Of a DNA stretch of 46,885 bases, positions 1 to 7,935 are shown piece by piece. Position numbers and translations under genes: made by a program. Every line of letters starts with the position of its first letter. The first letter of the stretch is position 1. Origin of the DNA: Oscillospiraceae bacterium (GTDB taxonomy: Bacteria > Bacillota > Clostridia > Oscillospirales > Oscillospiraceae); assembly GCA_902760845.1 (NCBI GenBank), contig CACWHX010000016.1, positions 1-46,885 of the forward strand, in the 5' to 3' direction. Below the pieces are notes generated by a model. It saw only the letters and a program-made list of their open reading frames with translations, had not been told where the DNA came from and did not search any database.

Positions 1-145
1 GAACACTCCTGTTCTGGTTTGTTTGGGCGCACACCATTGTACAGGATTTCTCATGAGTTGTCTTCTTTTTTCGTGTTGCACTTGATATGATAACGCATCC
101 GCTGAAAAGAAAGCCGGTGGAATGCCAGCACTACGTCAATCAATA

Positions 146-270
146 TCGGGACATTAACGAGGCCACCAGCCACAAGCCCGCACCACACCAACAGCGCCGT
201 ACCACGACCAACGACTGCGGTACAGTAACGAAGCGCCCAGCCAAAACCCACCACCCCGCATCCCCGAGCC
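146..270 (-). repeat. R2 intergenic repeat, copy A
   Basis: This stretch matches the element at 36280-36485 in inverse orientation. It shares the TGCGGGGTGGTGG block, the GCGCTTCGTTAC block and, on the other arm, TTAACGAGGCCACCAGCC followed by CACCACACCAAC. The unit is GC-rich with imperfect inverted arms and no convincing reading frame. It supplies the stop codon of the LarA-like gene (154-156). Bases 1-145 beside it show no gene or recognisable site. Confidence 0.6.
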
Positions 271-1554
271 GAAGCGACTTCGGCTCGGTAAAGGAAGAAC
301 GGGGGCGCGGATGCGGAGCCGGCGCGCGCCAGCGCGGCTGCGCAGCGGAGCAAGCTCGGCCATGGGATAAATGACCATCTTTCGCGGCGAGCCGTCCGAA
401 ATCACACGCAGGATATCCTCCCACCGCTTGAGATAGCGCGCGCCGCCGACCTCGTTCAGATACCAGGTGTCCCGCATCCCCTTTGCGGAGTGTTCGCTGA
501 ACACGATGGCATTTTTCATCGCGTCGGTCCGCTCATAGCAGCCGGCCCACATGTAGCCGCCGGGGGAGGAGTGGCCCCACTTGTCATACAGATAATGCAC
601 GCAGGAGCCAAGCGGCGAGTTTGCGGCGAGAATGAAGTCGCCGCCGGGCTTCAGCGAGGCGAGCACCTCGGGCGTATACGCGCAGCACGCCTCGGCGGGT
701 TTGAGATAGCTGTTGGACAAAACGACGTCGCAGTCCGGCACGAAGTCCGCGGCGAAATGCGTCGCCGCGTATGCCCTGCACGCCTCCGACTCCGCCAGAA
801 AATCGCCCGCGAACAGCTTGCAGATCTGGCCGTGCCCGTTGAGGACCACGTCGATCTTGAAGTCCAGCCCCATCATGGCGGCCGCCTCCTCGGCGTCGCT
901 GCGCATCAGCGTGTGCGGATTTCCCATGTTGAAATCACTGGTCGTGGTAAAGCTGTGGTTGGCCATGATCGTCTTCAGGGACGCGACGCCGGGCAGGATG
1001 CACTTCGCGCCGCCGCCGAAGCCGTAGTAGCTGTGCGCCATAGAGGTCCCGATGGCGATTTTATACGCGGCGGACATCACATCCGCGTTGATCTCCACGG
1101 GCACGCCGTGGCTGGTGTCCCCGAGATAGACAAAATTCTTGAACAAATTGTGGTTGTGCACCTCGTACTCCGTGACGAGGCGCTCGTTCAGCTTTCGCAC
1201 GAAGTGCTCATAATACATGACGCCGTGCGTTCCCAGCGCCGCGATGAACCAGATGCCGTCCTTCGGCACGCCGGCCTCCAGGAGCGACTCGATCACCAGC
1301 TCCGCGATGGGGCCGCAGGGCGTGGGGCGCGTGATGTCGTCGATGATGATTACGGCGCTTTTGCAGCCGCGCGCCCCCTCGCGGATGCACTTTGCGGCAT
1401 AGGGGGCGTCCAGCGCCGCGCGCATTTCCGCATCGGTCAGCGCGGGCGTGTGAAAGCCCCGGATCTCCGAGATGTGCACGTCCCAGTTCTCGGGCAGGCG
1501 GATGGGGATGGGGGCGTCGCCGTACATAGAATTTGCCGGAAGATTGTAAATCAT
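154..1554 (-). CDS. LarA-type nickel-dependent 2-hydroxyacid racemase (DUF2088 family) with a repeat-derived C-terminus
   Basis: Family members racemise or epimerise lactate or other 2-hydroxyacids in the cytoplasm with a nickel-pincer nucleotide cofactor. The protein has the N-terminal IDDITRPTP motif with D72, then H110, H174, K184 in GGAK and H200. The lysine that tethers the pincer and the nickel-ligand histidine therefore sit at the numbers known for Lactobacillus LarA (K184, H200). The start is ATG at 1554 behind a GGAGGT site. Native-looking sequence ends near residue 400 (VIYPMAE). The last 65-70 residues are read out of intergenic repeats R1 and R2 and are Arg/Gly/Trp-rich, so the true C-terminus seems to have been replaced. 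The gene is divergent from the oxidoreductase operon, which suggests it supplies the enantiomer used by the D-2-hydroxyacid dehydrogenases. The pincer-making genes larB, larC and larE are not in the window. The family call is firm; the substrate is unknown. Confidence 0.85.
   Translation of the reverse strand: MIYNLPANSMYGDAPIPIRLPENWDVHISEIRGFHTPALTDAEMRAALDAPYAAKCIREGARGCKSAVIIIDDITRPTPCGPIAELVIESLLEAGVPKDGIWFIAALGTHGVMYYEHFVRKLNERLVTEYEVHNHNLFKNFVYLGDTSHGVPVEINADVMSAAYKIAIGTSMAHSYYGFGGGAKCILPGVASLKTIMANHSFTTTSDFNMGNPHTLMRSDAEEAAAMMGLDFKIDVVLNGHGQICKLFAGDFLAESEACRAYAATHFAADFVPDCDVVLSNSYLKPAEACCAYTPEVLASLKPGGDFILAANSPLGSCVHYLYDKWGHSSPGGYMWAGCYERTDAMKNAIVFSEHSAKGMRDTWYLNEVGGARYLKRWEDILRVISDGSPRKMVIYPMAELAPLRSRAGARRLRIRAPVLPLPSRSRFGSGMRGGGFWLGASLLYRSRWSWYGAVGVVRACGWWPR
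268..356 (+). repeat. R1 intergenic repeat, copy A
   Basis: The copy runs from CCCGCATCCCCGAG through GGCTCGGTAAAGGAAGAACG to CAGCGGAGCAAGC. The same block occurs inverted at 8536-8650 and twice, in diverged form, at 39458-39675. Homology to the inverted copy stops at base 355-356, which is exactly where the recognisable LarA coding sequence begins on the other strand. This copy therefore marks the junction of gene and repeat. Confidence 0.75.
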
Positions 1555-1600
1555 AGACAGACCTCCAGAAAAGTAAATTCTGCATTTCCCAGCGCATGAA

Positions 1601-1623
1601 GAATCGTATACAAAAAACGATTC
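1601..1623. promoter_or_regulatory. Inverted repeat in the leader of the LarA-like gene (operator candidate)
   Basis: GAATCGT at 1601-1607 pairs with ACGATTC at 1617-1623 across a 9-base spacer, and a GTATAC core (1606-1611) is included. It lies just downstream of the predicted start of the minus-strand transcript, a usual place for a repressor site. The GTATAC core recurs at 1826-1835. Confidence 0.4.
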
Positions 1624-1633
1624 ATACAGAGAC

Positions 1634-1663
1634 AGTTTACGATATCGTGCGCGGAACTGTCAA
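1634..1663 (-). promoter_or_regulatory. Predicted promoter of the LarA-like gene
   Basis: On the minus strand TTGACA (1663-1658) is followed after 18 bases by TAAACT (1639-1634). The -35 box is perfect and the -10 box is weak. Transcription would start near 1627 and give a leader of about 70 bases. Confidence 0.5.
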
Positions 1664-1786
1664 GAGGAACGCGGGAAAAATTCGGGCGATTTCTTTCTAA
1701 AAGGGATTGGGAATGAGCAAATTATACAAAAAACATTCGAGAAAACCGGCAAGCTTCTGAAATCATTTTCAAACAATCGGGACATA

Positions 1787-1816
1787 TTGACTTTTACACG
1801 GTAGGTATGTTATTTT
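1787..1816 (+). promoter_or_regulatory. Predicted promoter of module A
   Basis: TTGACT (1787-1792) is followed after 18 bases by TATTTT (1811-1816). The start would fall near 1823, immediately before the TTGTATACAA palindrome. No other good promoter was seen in the AT-rich 314-base divergent region. Confidence 0.5.
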
Positions 1817-1825
1817 AAACATAAA

Positions 1826-1835
1826 TTGTATACAA
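1826..1835. promoter_or_regulatory. TTGTATACAA palindrome (candidate GntR operator)
   Basis: A perfect 10-base palindrome at the predicted transcription start of module A. The operon encodes its own GntR/FCD regulator, whose relatives usually bind short palindromes, so autoregulation is likely. A related but longer palindrome lies at 4411-4428. Confidence 0.45.
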
Positions 1836-1868
1836 AATACAAAATTGAACATGACGGGAGGACGTTCT

Positions 1869-2072
1869 ATGGCGGGAAGAAAGGCATATGCAGACGTCTC
1901 GCTGTGTAAGGGCTGCGGCCTGTGCGTCGAAGCATGTCCGGTGCAGGCGATTGTACAAACCACGCAGCTCAACGAAAAAGGGTACGAGGTCATTCAGGTT
2001 GACGCAGACAAGTGCATCGGCTGCGGCAGCTGCTATACGACCTGCCCGGACTATGTGTATGAGGTGAGGTGA
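1869..2072 (+). CDS. 2-oxoacid:ferredoxin oxidoreductase, delta (ferredoxin) subunit, module A
   Basis: A 67-residue protein with two [4Fe-4S] binding motifs: C13, C16, C19 and C23, then C49, C52, C55 and C59. It passes electrons from the catalytic subunits to free ferredoxin. ATG 1869 is preferred over the upstream ATG 1845 because GGGAGG lies at the right distance before it. The alpha subunit begins 6 bases after the stop. The delta-alpha-beta-gamma order with separate small subunits is that of the four-subunit KorDABC/VorDABC type. Confidence 0.9.
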   Translation: MAGRKAYADVSLCKGCGLCVEACPVQAIVQTTQLNEKGYEVIQVDADKCIGCGSCYTTCPDYVYEVR

Positions 2073-2078
2073 GAACAG

Positions 2079-3158
2079 ATGGCGGAAACGAGATTTATGA
2101 AGGGCAACGAGGCAATCGCCGAAGCGGCGATCCGGGCCGGGTGCCGGTTTTACGCGGGCTACCCGATCACGCCGCAGAGCGAGCTGCTGGAGTACATGGG
2201 CGCGCACATGGAGGCCGCCGGCGGAACGTTCGTGCAGGGCGAGTCCGAGGTCGCGAGCATCTCCATGGTGTGGGGCGCGGCGTGCGCCGGAAACCGGGCC
2301 ATGACGAGCTCGTCCGGACCGGGCTTTGACCTGAAGCAGGAGGGCATCGCCTATCTTGCCTCCTACGAGGCGCCGGCGGTCGTGGTCAGCATGATGCGCT
2401 ATGGCATCGGCGGCGGCGACATCACCGCGGGGCAGGATTCCTATCTGCAGGCCGCGAAGGGCGGCGGAAACGGCGACTACCGGCTGCTGGTGCTCTGCCC
2501 AAATTCCGTGCAGGAATGCGTTGACTTCACGTATCAGGCGTTCGACCTGGCGGAAAAGTACCGCAACGTGGTGCTGATCCTGGGCGACGGCGCCGTGGGA
2601 CAAATGATGCAGAACGTGGTGCTGCCGGATTACGTTGAGCCGAACATCAATCGGTATGACTGGGTCATCAAGGGGCGCGCCGCCGGAGAGAAAAAAAACA
2701 AGGCGACCAACCTGAACTGGTACATGGGCGACCGCCCGTGGGAGGCGCATATCCGGGAAAAGCTGCACCGGATGCAGGAGCAGGAGCAGCGCTGGGAGAG
2801 CTATCTGGTGGAGGACGCGGAGCTGGTCTATGTTGCGATTGGCGTCTCGTCCCGCGTGGCGAAGCAGGCGGTGAAGATGGGCAGGGCAAAGGGACTGAAG
2901 CTCGGCCTGATTCGGCCGATTACGGCGTGGCCCTTCCCGCGCAAGGCGTTCGAGGCGGTGAACCCGGACGTGAAGGGATACATGGTCGTGGAGATGAGCA
3001 TCGCCGGGCAGATGCTGGAGGATGTCTATGGCGCGACCCAGTTTTCCAAGCCCGCGTACTGCTGCTGCACCGGCATTGATATCCCGGTGGCGGAGGATGT
3101 TCTGGCACGGGCGGAACAGGCGCTCAGAGGAGAATTGGAACCGGAGGTGGCGTTATGA
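2079..3158 (+). CDS. 2-oxoacid:ferredoxin oxidoreductase, alpha subunit, module A
   Basis: This 359-residue subunit carries the pyrimidine-binding and transketolase C-terminal domains of the complex that converts 2-oxoacid, CoA and ferredoxin to acyl-CoA, CO2 and reduced ferredoxin. The N-terminus has the family signature KGNEAIAEAAIRAGC followed by YPITPQSELLEY, then SSSGPGFDLKQEGI. Near residue 280 comes GLIRPITAWPFP of the C-terminal domain. The stop overlaps the beta start (ATGA at 3155-3158), so translation is coupled. The module B counterpart is clearly homologous but far from identical, pointing to an old duplication or separate acquisition. Whether the substrate is 2-oxoglutarate, a branched or an aromatic 2-oxoacid cannot be told by eye. 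Confidence 0.92.
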   Translation: MAETRFMKGNEAIAEAAIRAGCRFYAGYPITPQSELLEYMGAHMEAAGGTFVQGESEVASISMVWGAACAGNRAMTSSSGPGFDLKQEGIAYLASYEAPAVVVSMMRYGIGGGDITAGQDSYLQAAKGGGNGDYRLLVLCPNSVQECVDFTYQAFDLAEKYRNVVLILGDGAVGQMMQNVVLPDYVEPNINRYDWVIKGRAAGEKKNKATNLNWYMGDRPWEAHIREKLHRMQEQEQRWESYLVEDAELVYVAIGVSSRVAKQAVKMGRAKGLKLGLIRPITAWPFPRKAFEAVNPDVKGYMVVEMSIAGQMLEDVYGATQFSKPAYCCCTGIDIPVAEDVLARAEQALRGELEPEVAL

Positions 3159-3904
3159 TACAGACATTGCGGAAACCGGATCGGATCGTGCAGCCGTGCG
3201 GCTTTTGCGGCGGCTGCGGGCACGGCGTGATTCAAAGGCTGATCGCGGAATGTCTGGAGGAGCTGGGGATTTCGGACCGGGCCATCAACTGCGTGGACAT
3301 TGCCTGCTGCTTCTGGACGCTGGACGGGATGGACCTGGACGGCATCGCCGGGCCGCACGGCAGACTGCCCGCCGTCGCGACGGGGATCAAAAAGACGCGG
3401 CCGGACGATATCGTTTATATTCACGCCGGAGACGGCGCAAGCTATACCATCGGCATTGCGGAGACAGTTCATATCTGCCTGCGGGACGTTCCCGTCACGA
3501 TGATCGTCGTGAACAACGGCGTGTTTGGCATGACCGGCGGCCAGATGTCCCTCGGCACCACGCTGCTCGGGCAGGCGACGACGAGCACGCCGCGCGGAAG
3601 AAACGAGTCCTCCAACGGCAGCCCGGGAGATTTTCTGCAGGCGCTGAGCCAGTTTGACTTCGAGTTCGCGGCCCGGGGCGCGCTGTACAGCGTCAAGGAG
3701 ATCAACCGCACGAAGCAGCTCATCAAGAAGGGCTTTCAGAACCAGATGGAGAAGAAGGGCTTCTCCCTGATCGAGGTGCTGTCCGCGTGCCCGACGAACT
3801 GGCATCTCTCCCCGGTCGCGGCCAACAAGCGCGTGGAAGAGGTGGTCGCCGCGCAGTTTCCGCTGCGGGTGTATAAGGACAGAGGAGGTATGAGCGATGG
3901 CTGA
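3155..3904 (+). CDS. 2-oxoacid:ferredoxin oxidoreductase, beta (thiamine diphosphate) subunit, module A
   Basis: This 249-residue subunit binds thiamine diphosphate and Mg2+: GDG at residues 92-94 and NN at 120-121, followed by GVFGMTGGQ, form the classic site. The N-terminal CGFCGGCGHG motif is typical of beta subunits. It overlaps alpha by 4 bases and gamma by 8 bases, so the three genes are one translational unit. It has an insertion-like Ser/Asn-rich stretch (residues 140-155) shared in part with the module B copy. Assignment is firm for the family; specificity is open. Confidence 0.93.
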   Translation: MIQTLRKPDRIVQPCGFCGGCGHGVIQRLIAECLEELGISDRAINCVDIACCFWTLDGMDLDGIAGPHGRLPAVATGIKKTRPDDIVYIHAGDGASYTIGIAETVHICLRDVPVTMIVVNNGVFGMTGGQMSLGTTLLGQATTSTPRGRNESSNGSPGDFLQALSQFDFEFAARGALYSVKEINRTKQLIKKGFQNQMEKKGFSLIEVLSACPTNWHLSPVAANKRVEEVVAAQFPLRVYKDRGGMSDG

Positions 3905-4439
3905 GATCATTTGCGGCGGCTTTGGCGGCCAGGGAATTCTGACGACCGGCATGATCCTGGCGAACATCGGCGTGGACGAGGGGCTGGAAGTCTCCTGGAG
4001 CCCGTCCTACGGCTCGGAGATGCGGGGCGGAACCGCCAATTGCAGCGTGATCCTGTCCGACGATGAGGTGGGCAGCCCGAAGGTCACGTATCCGGACTAT
4101 CTGGTCGTGATGAATCTGCCGGCGCTCCAGAAGTTTGAGCACAGCGTGCGGGACAACGGCGCCATCCTGATCGACAGCAGCATCGTCCCGACCGATCGGG
4201 CCTTTCCGGAGGCGCTGCCGGTCTACGCCGTGGAGGCGACCCAGCTGGCACACGAGGCGGGCGCGCCGCGCGGCGCCAACGTGATTATGCTGGGCGCGCT
4301 CATAAAAATCAGCGGTTTGTTTTCAGAGGACGCGGCGCGCCGGGGCATGAACCGATTCTTCGAGCGAAAGGGGAAAAACAGCCCGGGCAATGACGATTGC
4401 TTCACACTGGGGTATACGCGCGTATACCGCGTCCAATAG
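3897..4439 (+). CDS. 2-oxoacid:ferredoxin oxidoreductase, gamma subunit, module A
   Basis: A 180-residue gamma subunit. It opens with the glycine-rich GGFGGQGILTTG motif and has the SYGSEMRGGTANC signature near residue 40-52, both diagnostic of the family domain thought to bind CoA. ATG 3897 sits inside the end of the beta gene behind AGAGGAGG. The last codons contain a perfect 18-base palindrome (4411-4428) described separately. The C-terminal tail after about residue 165 is longer and less conserved than in the module B copy. Confidence 0.92.
   Translation: MAEIICGGFGGQGILTTGMILANIGVDEGLEVSWSPSYGSEMRGGTANCSVILSDDEVGSPKVTYPDYLVVMNLPALQKFEHSVRDNGAILIDSSIVPTDRAFPEALPVYAVEATQLAHEAGAPRGANVIMLGALIKISGLFSEDAARRGMNRFFERKGKNSPGNDDCFTLGYTRVYRVQ
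4411..4428. promoter_or_regulatory. Perfect 18-base palindrome at the end of the gamma gene (candidate GntR operator)
   Basis: GGTATACGC is followed directly by its exact reverse complement GCGTATACC. It lies 43 bases before the -35 box of the GntR gene and contains the GTATAC core also found at the module A promoter. It falls inside codons for the last residues of the gamma subunit. An operator for autoregulation is the likeliest use; a transcript hairpin is possible, but no T-run follows. Confidence 0.4.
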
Positions 4440-4470
4440 GCGGACATCCCCGCGCTTTCGCGAACATGAC

Positions 4471-4499
4471 TTGCATAACGTTGGAGAAAAGCGTAAAAT
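4471..4499 (+). promoter_or_regulatory. Predicted promoter of the first GntR gene
   Basis: TTGCAT (4471-4476), a 17-base spacer and TAAAAT (4494-4499) lie in the gap between the gamma and gntR genes. This would give the regulator its own transcript in addition to read-through from the operon. Confidence 0.5.
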
Positions 4500-4550
4500 G
4501 TCTGGAAGACAAACTGGGCAAGCCGCATTCAACGAAAGGAAAAAAGAGTT

Positions 4551-5195
4551 ATGCAAAACCCTGTGATCGTAGAGCGTAGGCCGCTGAAGGATCAGATCTA
4601 TGAGTATATCACATCTATCATTCAGAACGGCGATGTCCAACCGGGCGAAAAATTGACCGAGCAAAGAATATGCGATTCTCTGGGTGTCAGCCGGACTCCG
4701 GTGCGGGAGGCCATGACACAGCTTGCAGACGAGGGCGTCATAGAAAAAAAACCGAGGCGGGGCTTTTTCGTAAAAACCTTCTCGCAGAAGGAGCAGGACG
4801 ACTTTTACCAGGTGATGTTTGCCCTGGAATTCTATGCGGCCACGTTGTATATGAAGATCTGTACGGAGGCACAGCTTCAGCAGCAGGAGCGGTACGTTCA
4901 GGCCATGTGGTCGGCGCTGCGCGCAAAGCAGTTTGAAACGTATATCCAAACGAACGCGGCGCTGCACCTCTACGTGGTGGACCAGTGCGGAAACGCGCTG
5001 CTCGCGCAGACGGTTCACCAGCTGTTCCACTCTCCGATTCCCACGTATTACGTGGAGCGCTCCGACGCCATTCTCAGCGTTTTGGAGCAGTCGATCCGGG
5101 AGCACGAAGAGATGATTGCGTGCATCCGCCAAAAAGACCGGGCAGGTCTGGAGGCGGTGTACCGGAAGCACTGGCTGGGGACGAGGACGGACTGA
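4551..5195 (+). CDS. GntR-family transcriptional regulator (FadR/FCD subfamily)
   Basis: A 214-residue DNA-binding repressor or activator. Residues 10-75 are a winged helix-turn-helix with the GntR signature PGEKLTEQRICDSLGVSRTP and VREAMTQLADEGVI. The C-terminal half is the all-helical FCD ligand domain with the metal-type histidines in LHLYVVD, REHEEM and RKHW. FCD domains commonly sense small carboxylic acids, which fits control by the 2-hydroxy or 2-oxo acid used by the operon. It sits inside the operon in the same direction, after the gamma gene and before the symporter. Base use is less GC-rich than in its neighbours. Confidence 0.9.
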   Translation: MQNPVIVERRPLKDQIYEYITSIIQNGDVQPGEKLTEQRICDSLGVSRTPVREAMTQLADEGVIEKKPRRGFFVKTFSQKEQDDFYQVMFALEFYAATLYMKICTEAQLQQQERYVQAMWSALRAKQFETYIQTNAALHLYVVDQCGNALLAQTVHQLFHSPIPTYYVERSDAILSVLEQSIREHEEMIACIRQKDRAGLEAVYRKHWLGTRTD

Positions 5196-5228
5196 AGCGT
5201 TGTTGCGGATCTCACATGTCTATATGCA

Positions 5229-5286
5229 GGCTGGCTGATGGCTCTGACACAGGAAATGCGTCGGAAACCGTCAGCCGGCCGTTTTT
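5229..5286 (+). terminator. Candidate intrinsic terminator or attenuator between gntR and symporter
   Basis: GGCTGGCTGA (5229-5238) pairs with TCAGCCGGCC (5271-5280), one G-U pair included, and is followed by GTTTTT. The loop is long (32 bases), so efficiency is doubtful. It may lower transcription into the symporter and dehydrogenase genes. Confidence 0.35.
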
Positions 5287-5345
5287 CTGGAGTGCCGCGC
5301 CCCGGAGCGCGCAGACAAAGGAAAAAATGGGGAGGTGAAACCCCT

Positions 5346-6791
5346 ATGGGGGGATTGGATCTTGCAATCATTCTTGCGTATTTCGCGCTGATGCTGGCCA
5401 TTGGCGTATACGCAAGCAGGAGACAGCGGGGAACGGAGGACTATTTCGTCGCGGGCCGGCGGATGGGCGTGTTTTCGGTCACATGCCTTTGGCTGTCGTC
5501 CTGGATCGGCGGCGCGTCGATCAGCGGCACGGCTTCGCGCGCCTATTCCATGGGCATTACGGCGATCTGGTATGTTTTGATTATTTCGTTCGGACTCGTG
5601 ATCTATGGCCTCGTGATGGCGAAGCCGGCGAAGAAGCTGAGCAACAAATTCCACAACGTGACGTTTCCCGATTTCATCGAGAACCGGTACGACACCAAAA
5701 CCCGCGTCGCCACAACGGTGACGACCGTGCTGGCCTATATCGCGTACACCGCCAGTCAGTTTGTCGCGGGCGCCGGCATCCTCAACGCGCTGACGGGCTG
5801 GCCGCTCTACGTGTGCTTTCTCGTGACAACGGTCGTGATCGTTGTGTATACCGCGATCGGCGGGATGGTTGCCGTCGCCTATACGGACGTTGCGCAGATG
5901 ATCCTGCTGGTGCTGGGCATCGTGCTGCTGGCCGTGCCGTGCTCGGCGCACCTGGTGCGAACGGAGCAGCTCAGCTTCAGCAGCCTGCCGGACACCTATT
6001 TTGATCTCGGCGCCTACGGCTGGGGGTCGATCGCGGCGCTGGGGCTGTCCACCGTGTTTTCCTTCTTTACGTGTATGGACGGCTATACGAAGGTCTTCGC
6101 GGCAAAGGATGAAAAGACGGCCAGAGCGGGCACGCTCCTGGCGGCTGGCGTGGTGGTGGTCATCGCGGCCTGCGCCACGTATCTCGGCTTTGTGGCGCGT
6201 CTGGAGTTTCCAAATCTGGAGTCGTCGTCCGCGAGTCTTGCCACGCTGATTATCGAAAAATTCCCCATCGGCGTGAAGGGCCTGGTGCTCGTAGCGATTC
6301 TGGCCGCAATTATGTCAACCGGAGACGTGTGCGTCCTGACGGCCAGCTCCAACATCACCCGCGACCTGGTGCAGCGGTTTTTGAATCCGAACATCTCGGA
6401 AAAGCGGATGATGACGCTGAGCGTGTTCAGCTCGGCCGCGATCGGCCTGGTCGCCGCGCTCTTTGCGTGGTATGAGCAGGACATCATTGACACCCTGTTC
6501 ATCGCCTTTACCATCAACTCGGCGGGGCTGTTTCTGCCGACCGTTTGCGGCCTGTTCTGGAAAAAGAGCAGCTCGAACGCGGCGTTTGCCTCCATCATGC
6601 TCTCGCTGGTGATCGTTTTGGTCTGGTACGTGGGCGGAAAGGTCAGCAGCGTGCCGATCTTCCAGGTGGACGCGCTGTGGCCGGCGTTTCTCGCCTCGGC
6701 GCTCGTCTACTTCGCCATTTGCCTCGCGGGGAAGCAGAGCGGCGCGGAGCGGGAGAAAATCGCGTCCTTTTTCCAGGCAAAGCAGGAGTAA
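5346..6791 (+). CDS. Sodium:solute symporter (SSS family), module A
   Basis: A 481-residue inner-membrane transporter with about 13 hydrophobic segments. The N-terminus reads LDLAIILAYFALMLAIGVYA, followed by the family motif EDYFVAGRRMG and then WIGGASISGTASRAY. Such proteins use the sodium gradient to import organic acids, pantothenate, proline and similar solutes. ATG 5346 is chosen because GGAGGTGA lies just before it; an in-frame ATG at 5238 would add a non-membrane extension overlapping the candidate terminator. The module B symporter is a clear paralogue. The likely substrate is the hydroxy or oxo acid handled by the neighbouring enzymes; this is inference from context. Confidence 0.9.
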   Translation: MGGLDLAIILAYFALMLAIGVYASRRQRGTEDYFVAGRRMGVFSVTCLWLSSWIGGASISGTASRAYSMGITAIWYVLIISFGLVIYGLVMAKPAKKLSNKFHNVTFPDFIENRYDTKTRVATTVTTVLAYIAYTASQFVAGAGILNALTGWPLYVCFLVTTVVIVVYTAIGGMVAVAYTDVAQMILLVLGIVLLAVPCSAHLVRTEQLSFSSLPDTYFDLGAYGWGSIAALGLSTVFSFFTCMDGYTKVFAAKDEKTARAGTLLAAGVVVVIAACATYLGFVARLEFPNLESSSASLATLIIEKFPIGVKGLVLVAILAAIMSTGDVCVLTASSNITRDLVQRFLNPNISEKRMMTLSVFSSAAIGLVAALFAWYEQDIIDTLFIAFTINSAGLFLPTVCGLFWKKSSSNAAFASIMLSLVIVLVWYVGGKVSSVPIFQVDALWPAFLASALVYFAICLAGKQSGAEREKIASFFQAKQE

Positions 6792-6844
6792 AGCTCCCGC
6801 GCAGCATTTATGAAAAAACCAAAAAACAAAAGGAGTGTTTTTAC

Positions 6845-7846
6845 GTGGTCATTACTTTTATTGAGACGCCGTTTACCAAGGACAGGGACATGAGCGTGGA
6901 ATTTGCGCACTGCCCGAAGGACGCGGAGATTCGGGTCGCGGTCTTCGACGAGCACAGCGACGATAACACCGCGTTTTACGAGGCGCTTGCGGACACCGAC
7001 GTCGTCCTGATGTACGGGTATGTGTATCTGGATCGGGAGAAGATCGACGCCATGCCCAAATGCAAGGTCATCTCCTTCGAATCGACCGGCTTCAACGAGG
7101 TGGACTTCGACTATGCGACGCAAAAGGGCATCACCATCGTCTCCATTGAGGACTACTGCACGCAGGAGACGGCCGAGAATGCGTTTACGATGATGCTGTG
7201 CCTGCAGCGGGCGACGCTGCTCTACAACCGCTCGGTCCAGCAGGACAAGGAGTGGAGCGTGGCGGCCGTGTCGCATCTGCAGCGCGTGGAGGGGCAGACG
7301 ATGGGCATCGTCGGACTCGGCCGGATCGGCCGGTCGGTCGCCACAAAGGCGCACGGCTTCGGGATGCGCGTGATCGCCTACGATCCATACCTGCCGCCGG
7401 AAATCGCGGAGAGCGTGGGCGTAAAGCTCGTGGCGTTTGACACGCTCCTGGAGGAGGCCGACGTCATCTCGATCCACATGAATCTGACCGAAGAAAACGT
7501 GCATATGTTCAACAAAGAGACGTTCCGGAAGATGAAGAAAAAGCCGATCCTCATCAACGAGGGGCGCGGCCCGATGATCTGCGAGGCGGACCTGGCGTGG
7601 GCGCTGGACGAGGGGCTTGTGCGCGCCGCCGGCCTGGACATGCTGGAGTCTGAGGTGCCGGATCGGGCGTATCTGGAGCGGTGCCCGCTGCTGGGGAGAG
7701 ACAATGTGATCCTGAATCCGCACAGCGGCTACACCTCGGATACCTCCGAGTATCTGGTGGGCAAGCTCTCTGTGGAGAACGCTCTGCTGTGCTACGCCGG
7801 CCGGCAAAAGGAGGCCGCGACCGTCCGAAACGGCATCGGCATGTAA
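6845..7846 (+). CDS. D-2-hydroxyacid dehydrogenase (NAD-dependent), module A
   Basis: A 333-residue enzyme of the D-isomer-specific 2-hydroxyacid dehydrogenase family (D-lactate, D-2-hydroxyisocaproate and phenyllactate dehydrogenases). It interconverts a D-2-hydroxyacid and a 2-oxoacid with NAD(H). The Rossmann motif GLGRIG is near residue 160, with YDPY containing the NAD-binding Asp some 20 residues on. The catalytic triad is Arg in NEGRGP, Glu in LDMLESE and His in NPHSGY. The start is taken as GTG 6845 because AAAGGAG lies 10 bases before it and the alignment with the module B paralogue begins there. It is the last gene of module A, 53 bases after the symporter. Confidence 0.9.
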   Translation: MVITFIETPFTKDRDMSVEFAHCPKDAEIRVAVFDEHSDDNTAFYEALADTDVVLMYGYVYLDREKIDAMPKCKVISFESTGFNEVDFDYATQKGITIVSIEDYCTQETAENAFTMMLCLQRATLLYNRSVQQDKEWSVAAVSHLQRVEGQTMGIVGLGRIGRSVATKAHGFGMRVIAYDPYLPPEIAESVGVKLVAFDTLLEEADVISIHMNLTEENVHMFNKETFRKMKKKPILINEGRGPMICEADLAWALDEGLVRAAGLDMLESEVPDRAYLERCPLLGRDNVILNPHSGYTSDTSEYLVGKLSVENALLCYAGRQKEAATVRNGIGM

Positions 7847-7860
7847 CCCAAAAGGTCCCA

Positions 7861-7884
7861 CGGCCGCGCCGCTGCGCGCGGCCG
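7861..7884 (+). terminator. GC-rich hairpin after module A
   Basis: CGGCCGCGC (7861-7869) pairs with GCGCGGCCG (7876-7884) just after the dehydrogenase stop. No T-run follows, so it is a poor intrinsic terminator; it may stabilise the 3' end instead. Confidence 0.3.
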
Positions 7885-7906
7885 CGGGGCGGAAAACCCT
7901 GCATAC

Positions 7907-7935
7907 TTGAACTTTCCGCGGCGCTGTTTTATACT
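7907..7935 (+). promoter_or_regulatory. Predicted promoter of the GNAT gene
   Basis: TTGAAC (7907-7912), a 17-base spacer and TATACT (7930-7935) give a good vegetative promoter. The start would be near 7942. A perfect 15-base-pair hairpin (7934-7948 with 7954-7968) covers the predicted 5' end of the transcript. Confidence 0.55.

Noticed and set aside
87..374. Short frames on both strands at the left edge of the window
   Set aside because: They lie in R1 and R2 repeats and in the antisense of the LarA tail, with no start signals.
5238..5345. A longer start for the module A symporter
   Set aside because: The added residues are Arg-rich and not membrane-like, they cover a candidate terminator, and GGAGGTGA favours ATG 5346.
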